Part shown: in pieces, positions 34,956 through 38,698 of the stretch
Layout: the number at the start of each line of letters is the position of its first letter
How positions within the stretch are numbered: the first letter of the stretch is position 1
Origin: Paraglomus occultum
Taxonomy: Eukaryota; Glomeromycota; Glomeromycetes; Paraglomerales; Paraglomeraceae
Reading direction: 5' to 3'
DNA: 38,698 bases
Assembly (NCBI GenBank): GCA_910592205.1
Contig: CAJVPJ010000161.1
Coordinates: forward strand, 1 to 38,698
Program-made: the position numbers and the translations under genes
The notes under the pieces: generated by a model
Told to the model about the DNA's origin: nothing
Databases searched by the model: none
What the model saw: only the letters and a program-made list of their open reading frames with translations

Positions 34956-36533
34956 ACTGCTTTTGTTATTAATAGAATACCTTACCGTATCGCATATTGA
35001 TTCGAAATATTTATGCAGAGACCACTACATTATTACAAAGTTCTGAATCAATTAATGCGTAACTGCAAACGTGAGTAGAAAGAAACCAGTCCTTTAATTA
35101 TTACGTAGAATATTTATTTTTAGAATTCTAGTACAAAAAAGAGGATAATCTTTGATTAAAAGAAAAAAAAAGACAGAAAGAATCATTGTAATAGCTATTA
35201 TTAAAGCCTGCAGTTAGGGCTGTGCGATCAGGCATATGAAATTCTTTAATAGCTAGTCAAACCGGCTTAATGTCAGGTTATTTTTGGTCCGAGAACGATT
35301 GTTTCTATGTTGTTTGCATACATGATTAGAAATACTATGAGACAATGTACGCCAATCGATCAGACTAAGAAGAATCTGACAATAAATGAAAGACAAATAA
35401 ATTAATCTTTCTGTAATAATGCTCATCAGCGCAACTCGGTAAAAAACTTTTCGACTTGGCCGCATCAGGTATGTGAAAATTCGGCTGTTGACCTGCTAAA
35501 TATATCGTTTCCTTTTTTAAATAGTGCTTCCGATGTAATAATGCATTCATTAATCACATGGAATGCCGTAAATCCATATCTAAATCAATCAATAATTTGT
35601 GCAGGACCTCGTTAAATGTAACGTGTGTGAGCCATAATTCTGATAATGTTGTCATACCATGAGCGACTGTTTTCTCGCAAAATATTAATAGTAGCGGTAA
35701 ATAAAGTCTCCAATTAGATATCCGACCTATAAATGGTTACACTATTCTTAATAAAGTAAAGTTGGTAGTACTTGTTTAATACTCTGTGCCCACTGTTTGA
35801 TTATGCACACTTTGAATATGTATCGTTGAGCGTAAAACTTGAGATCCTTAAAAATGTCTCAGCGACAGAAATGAAATATTTACATTAGATTTCGGGACCA
35901 AACTTCCATGCTGGAACTAGTTTGAGTATTAACATCGTTCACAGTGGCTTTTTTACCAGAATCAAATGAGTTAACTTTACCATACAAAGAGTAACGTCGT
36001 CGCTTTTCATAAACTCATTAACCGTCCGAGTTCTAAGGTAGTTGTGTTTGATTAAAAAAACCAATTCACATAATAATGTTGAACAAAGGATCAACTTAAA
36101 TTGTTCGTATGCTATCTAATCTTACTCATGATTGGCTGGTGTGCATATATCCATTTAGTGAGCGTGGGAACTGAATGGATTACACAAATTGTACTTGGCA
36201 GTTTCCTTTTATCGTTAAGTCGTTCCGTGTGACTTCCCCACGGTTGTCGCTTGATCATAATTTCCCAGATAAAAATAGCAATTATTTTCAAGCGCACAGT
36301 GTAATCTAATTTCAACATCCCTTTATTGTCAGCTGTATTGTGATGTTGGCTTAACAGTGGCATGACATCACATCGATTATCGCTGATCAGCTGTGAGAAA
36401 AAAATTCTTCTAACGACACGTCAAATTTTGATCAAATATAAAAGACGCTCTCCATCTTTTGTCATTACCCAACAACCAAGTTTACATTTCCTTGCATTAA
36501 CAAAGAAAAAACGAGAAGAAAAAATATCAAAAG
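34956..36533. other. Region without a recognised gene; secreted-protein promoter at the right
   Basis: About 1.6 kb. The open frames at 35253-35550 (-) and 36112-36363 (-) carry no recognisable features. The final 100 bases are the promoter and leader of the secreted-protein gene. Confidence 0.5.
36437..36444 (+). promoter_or_regulatory. TATA box of the secreted-protein gene
   Basis: TATAAAAG, 90 bases before the ATG at 36534. A pyrimidine-rich, then A-rich leader follows, as in strongly expressed fungal genes. Confidence 0.65.
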
Positions 36534-36946
36534 ATGAAAATCCAATTCACCGCCACCTTTGCTATCGTACTCTTGGCTTTGACCAGCTATACTCAAGCAC
36601 AAGGACGATTCTTCCCTGTACCAGGAGGACCCTGCACAGTCTGTAAGTTTATACAGACAAAACAAATATTTACGTTAATTCGATGTTTATGTTATTTGAT
36701 ATTCTGTTTTCTTTAGTTCTTCAAGGAAATTTTGCACACCAAACTGGTAATGGAGTAAGCTCCGGCTGTTTCGGGCTCGATGAAACTGACCCTATTCGGA
36801 CTATCAACGTTGGTCCAGCCGTGTCTAGCTGGACTCTCTTCTCTGACTTTAACTGCCAAGGGAACACACTTGCTAGTTCTGGTTGGCCTTTTCCACCCAA
36901 TGGTTTTCCCGTATCCGCCAGATCGATCCAATTAAATTGCCCTTAA
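36534..36946 (+). CDS. Small secreted four-cysteine protein, possibly beta/gamma-crystallin-like
   Basis: Exons 36534-36642 and 36717-36946 join after the first base of a Phe codon to give 112 aa. Residues 1-22 form a clear signal peptide (MKIQFTATFAIVLLALTSYTQA). The mature part is about 90 residues, Gly/Ser/Pro-rich, with four Cys: in GGPCTV, SSGCFGLD, DFNCQGN and the terminal LNCP, consistent with two disulfides. The pattern CFxLD, then a Ser/Val stretch, WTLFSDFNCQGN, and SARSIQLNC recalls one beta/gamma-crystallin-type beta sandwich, a fold also used by small fungal secreted proteins. I cannot name a family with certainty. The A-rich context just before the ATG, the TATA box at 36437 and the AATAAA at 37059 support an expressed gene. 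A cell-surface or host-interface role is a guess based on size and secretion. Confidence 0.82.
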
Positions 36947-37544
36947 TTCACATTCGCGCACTAGCAATTCTTATGGTTACTATTATGGTCAAAAGCGCAT
37001 CATGTTTCATTGGTGATATTGTACTGTTGAACAAATAATTAGTATTTTACGTGTTATTAATAAAGGAACGATAAATTTAAAAATTTGTCAAACTTAACAC
37101 TTGAATTTATTTATTATGTTTCCGGAAAGATCAGAATGTAAACTTTGTTTGTTTATGCAACGACTATCCTTGATTACATCATAGAAAGCTTGTTCGACTC
37201 GTAGAGCTTAATATTGCATCATTCGCTTTGTAGTATGCAACTTGATTCTCCGAATATTAACGCTAATGTCAATAACACCGAAATTATTTTTGGCACAAAA
37301 ATTATGTGGAAAGACCATTCATTCAACTTATAATAGATATAGAATTTAGTGGCCACTATACTTGCTCGATGATTCTTTTATTTCATTCCGCGTTGATGAT
37401 CGAGTTATTTAACCAGCTTTATACAGTTATAGTCTTTCCTTTACGGGACGCTCTTTACAAACCATAATTATTATTCAAAAAAACATAATATTGTGTCCTT
37501 TTTCTCACAGTTGTGAACTGCATAAATAATCTTTTTGAATTACG
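36947..37544. other. Intergenic, 3' flank of the secreted-protein gene
   Basis: About 600 bases between the secreted-protein stop and the end of the kinase-like pseudogene. Apart from the polyadenylation signal at 37059 nothing is recognised. Confidence 0.5.
37059..37064 (+). terminator. Candidate polyadenylation signal of the secreted-protein gene
   Basis: AATAAA 113 bases after the stop codon. The distance fits a fungal 3' untranslated region. Confidence 0.45.
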
Positions 37545-38590
37545 TCAGTTAGCATTACAGTATTTTTGTATCATCAGATCTGTCAGAGCATTTTCATTTT
37601 GATAGATAAACTCATCCACCCTGTCTCGGTTCAAAATCCAGTCACTCAGTCCGATGTCTACGACCAATAAAGTTGTCCCGTTGAGTTGAATACTACCAAA
37701 CGGCATTCTGGATCTTGTATGACTCCATGAAGGGGAAGGAATCCAGATTCCGAAAACTTGGCATGATTTCTAAACTATGAAATAAAATAAAGACAAAGTC
37801 GGATTAAATAACGATTTAATTAATACTGGCAATAATAGCTTACCTCGGCAATAAGTAATTCCGGCATTTTATCAAAACTCTTAACACGTTTGAGTACCAC
37901 TGTTTTTTGCATATTCTTCACTTCTAAATACCTTTTATATTTGGCAGTATAAACTAATCCATAACCACCAGATCCGATCTCTGTAATTTCATCAAAGTCG
38001 CTATATTGCATATACCGCATACGATCGTAAAGTCGTATAAATCTACTCAACAGTGCATATACGTCGTGGTAGAACACCAAGTAATATTCCCCAGTAGATG
38101 GCTCCTGAGTCATCCCAATTATCCAAATGTTATCCGGTGTTAATATTTCCGGGTATTCCTTGGTTAGCTATTTGAGTAACAAATGCAGTTATCAAAACAC
38201 AAGTTGGTTAACCGGCGATACACACTATTGCATTGTTACACATGAACGTTTACCTGATGAAAATTAAATGATGTATCATTTTGTTCGTCAACTATCTTTT
38301 TAAGTGTCACATGTGTCAATTCATTCGTTTTCGGTTCTAACCATTTTGCTGTATGTGTGCATCCATGGCGTAATGATGTCATCTCTCGTACGTTTGTTAA
38401 TTGAAAGTATTCTATCTATTGTAGATAGGCATCGTATTGATTACACATATTACTCCATGACTCCATAATAAATGAATCCAATGGCTTGTTGCCTGTAGTC
38501 CAATCTCGTAGTCTTAATGTTTTACAAAAATGACAGAATTCGTTTATATGATGTACCGGAGTCGCACATTTCAGACATGGGTGTCCTTAA
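37545..38590 (-). pseudogene. Truncated Glomeromycotina-type protein kinase gene with an unrelated 3' exon
   Basis: Reading leftward, the first piece (38590-38254) encodes a CxxC...CHFC zinc-ribbon-like motif and WTTGNKPLDSFIMESW. An in-frame TAG follows at 38416-38418, where this family usually has Trp, and the frame then continues with IEYFQLTNVREMTSLRHGC to VTLKKIVDEQNDTSF. After an 86-nt intron, exon 38167-37844 gives LTKEYPEILTPDNIWIIGMT, a linker, then the start of a kinase domain: Gly-rich loop EIGSGGYGLVY, the VLK lysine, and PELLIAE. There it stops: no HRD catalytic loop, DFG or APE follows. A GTAAGC donor and 74-nt intron lead in phase to 37769-37545, 74 codons that are not kinase-like (IWIPSPSWSHTRSRMPFG..., LLVVDIGLSD). 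Translation could restart at the ATG at 38382, but the product would still lack catalysis. The family assignment is from remembered AM-fungal kinases. Confidence 0.7.
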
Positions 38591-38596
38591 CTTACA

Positions 38597-38607
38597 CCCC
38601 CCCCCCC
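38597..38607. repeat. Poly-C run (11 C)
   Basis: An 11-base C homopolymer just outside the putative splice acceptor of the first kinase-like exon seen. On the minus strand it forms a G-run next to the acceptor. It is prone to length error in sequencing. Confidence 0.9.
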
Positions 38608-38698
38608 ACCACTATACGAACGGGTTAGTGTATAGAGAGCTCAATCAACTTATCAATTGGATATTAAGGACTAGTACCCAGGTCAACGGAATGCATTT

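Noticed and set aside
36362-36646. 94-codon plus-strand frame
   Set aside because: It overlaps the promoter and first exon of the secreted-protein gene in another frame, spans its TATA box, and has no signal or domain.

Overview
The window is nuclear DNA of a filamentous fungus. Genes are split by short GT..AG introns (most 60-150 nt), and the sequence between genes is long and AT-rich. The gene set is fungal: an ALR/MNR2-type Mg channel, a CDC24-type Rho exchange factor, and an aquaglyceroporin. An N-terminal zinc-ribbon/kinase fragment at the right edge looks like the greatly expanded kinase families of Glomeromycotina (arbuscular mycorrhizal fungi). Together with the decayed DNA transposons this makes an AM fungus the best guess. 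That placement is inferred from remembered family features, not from a search.

Layout. 0.8-2.9 kb (+): CorA/ALR magnesium transporter, 7 exons, 516 aa. It converges on 3.5-4.9 kb (-): a J-domain protein carrying a four-repeat membrane domain, 441 aa. 4.9-12.9 kb: no recognisable gene, but a Tc1/mariner-like remnant (8835-9789) holds a second, fold-back element nested inside it (9055-9454). 12.9-16.6 kb (+): half-size ABCA-type ABC transporter, 6 exons, 1049 aa. 17.3-17.8 kb: a MITE. 19.1-20.1 kb (+): aquaglyceroporin, 301 aa, with NGA in place of the second NPA motif. 20.8-24.6 kb (-): CDC24-like Cdc42 exchange factor, 6 exons, 943 aa. 24.6-29.9 kb: gene-empty. 29.9-31.5 kb (-): type II membrane glycosyltransferase resembling protein O-fucosyltransferases, 465 aa. 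32.4-35.0 kb: a second MITE of the same family and a Tigger/pogo remnant with perfect 19-bp ends and a broken transposase. 36.5-36.9 kb (+): small secreted four-cysteine protein, 112 aa. 37.5-38.6 kb (-): broken kinase gene with a possible foreign 3' exon.

The genes do not form an operon or an obvious cluster. They are separate housekeeping and membrane genes (Mg uptake, membrane-bound J-protein, lipid-type ABC transporter, glycerol/water channel, polarity GEF, secretory-pathway glycosyltransferase). Toward the right end these give way to a faster-changing zone with transposons, a candidate effector-like secreted protein and a kinase pseudogene. Exon boundaries were set by hand from splice signals, reading phase and family motifs. 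I saw no tRNA, rRNA or CRISPR array.
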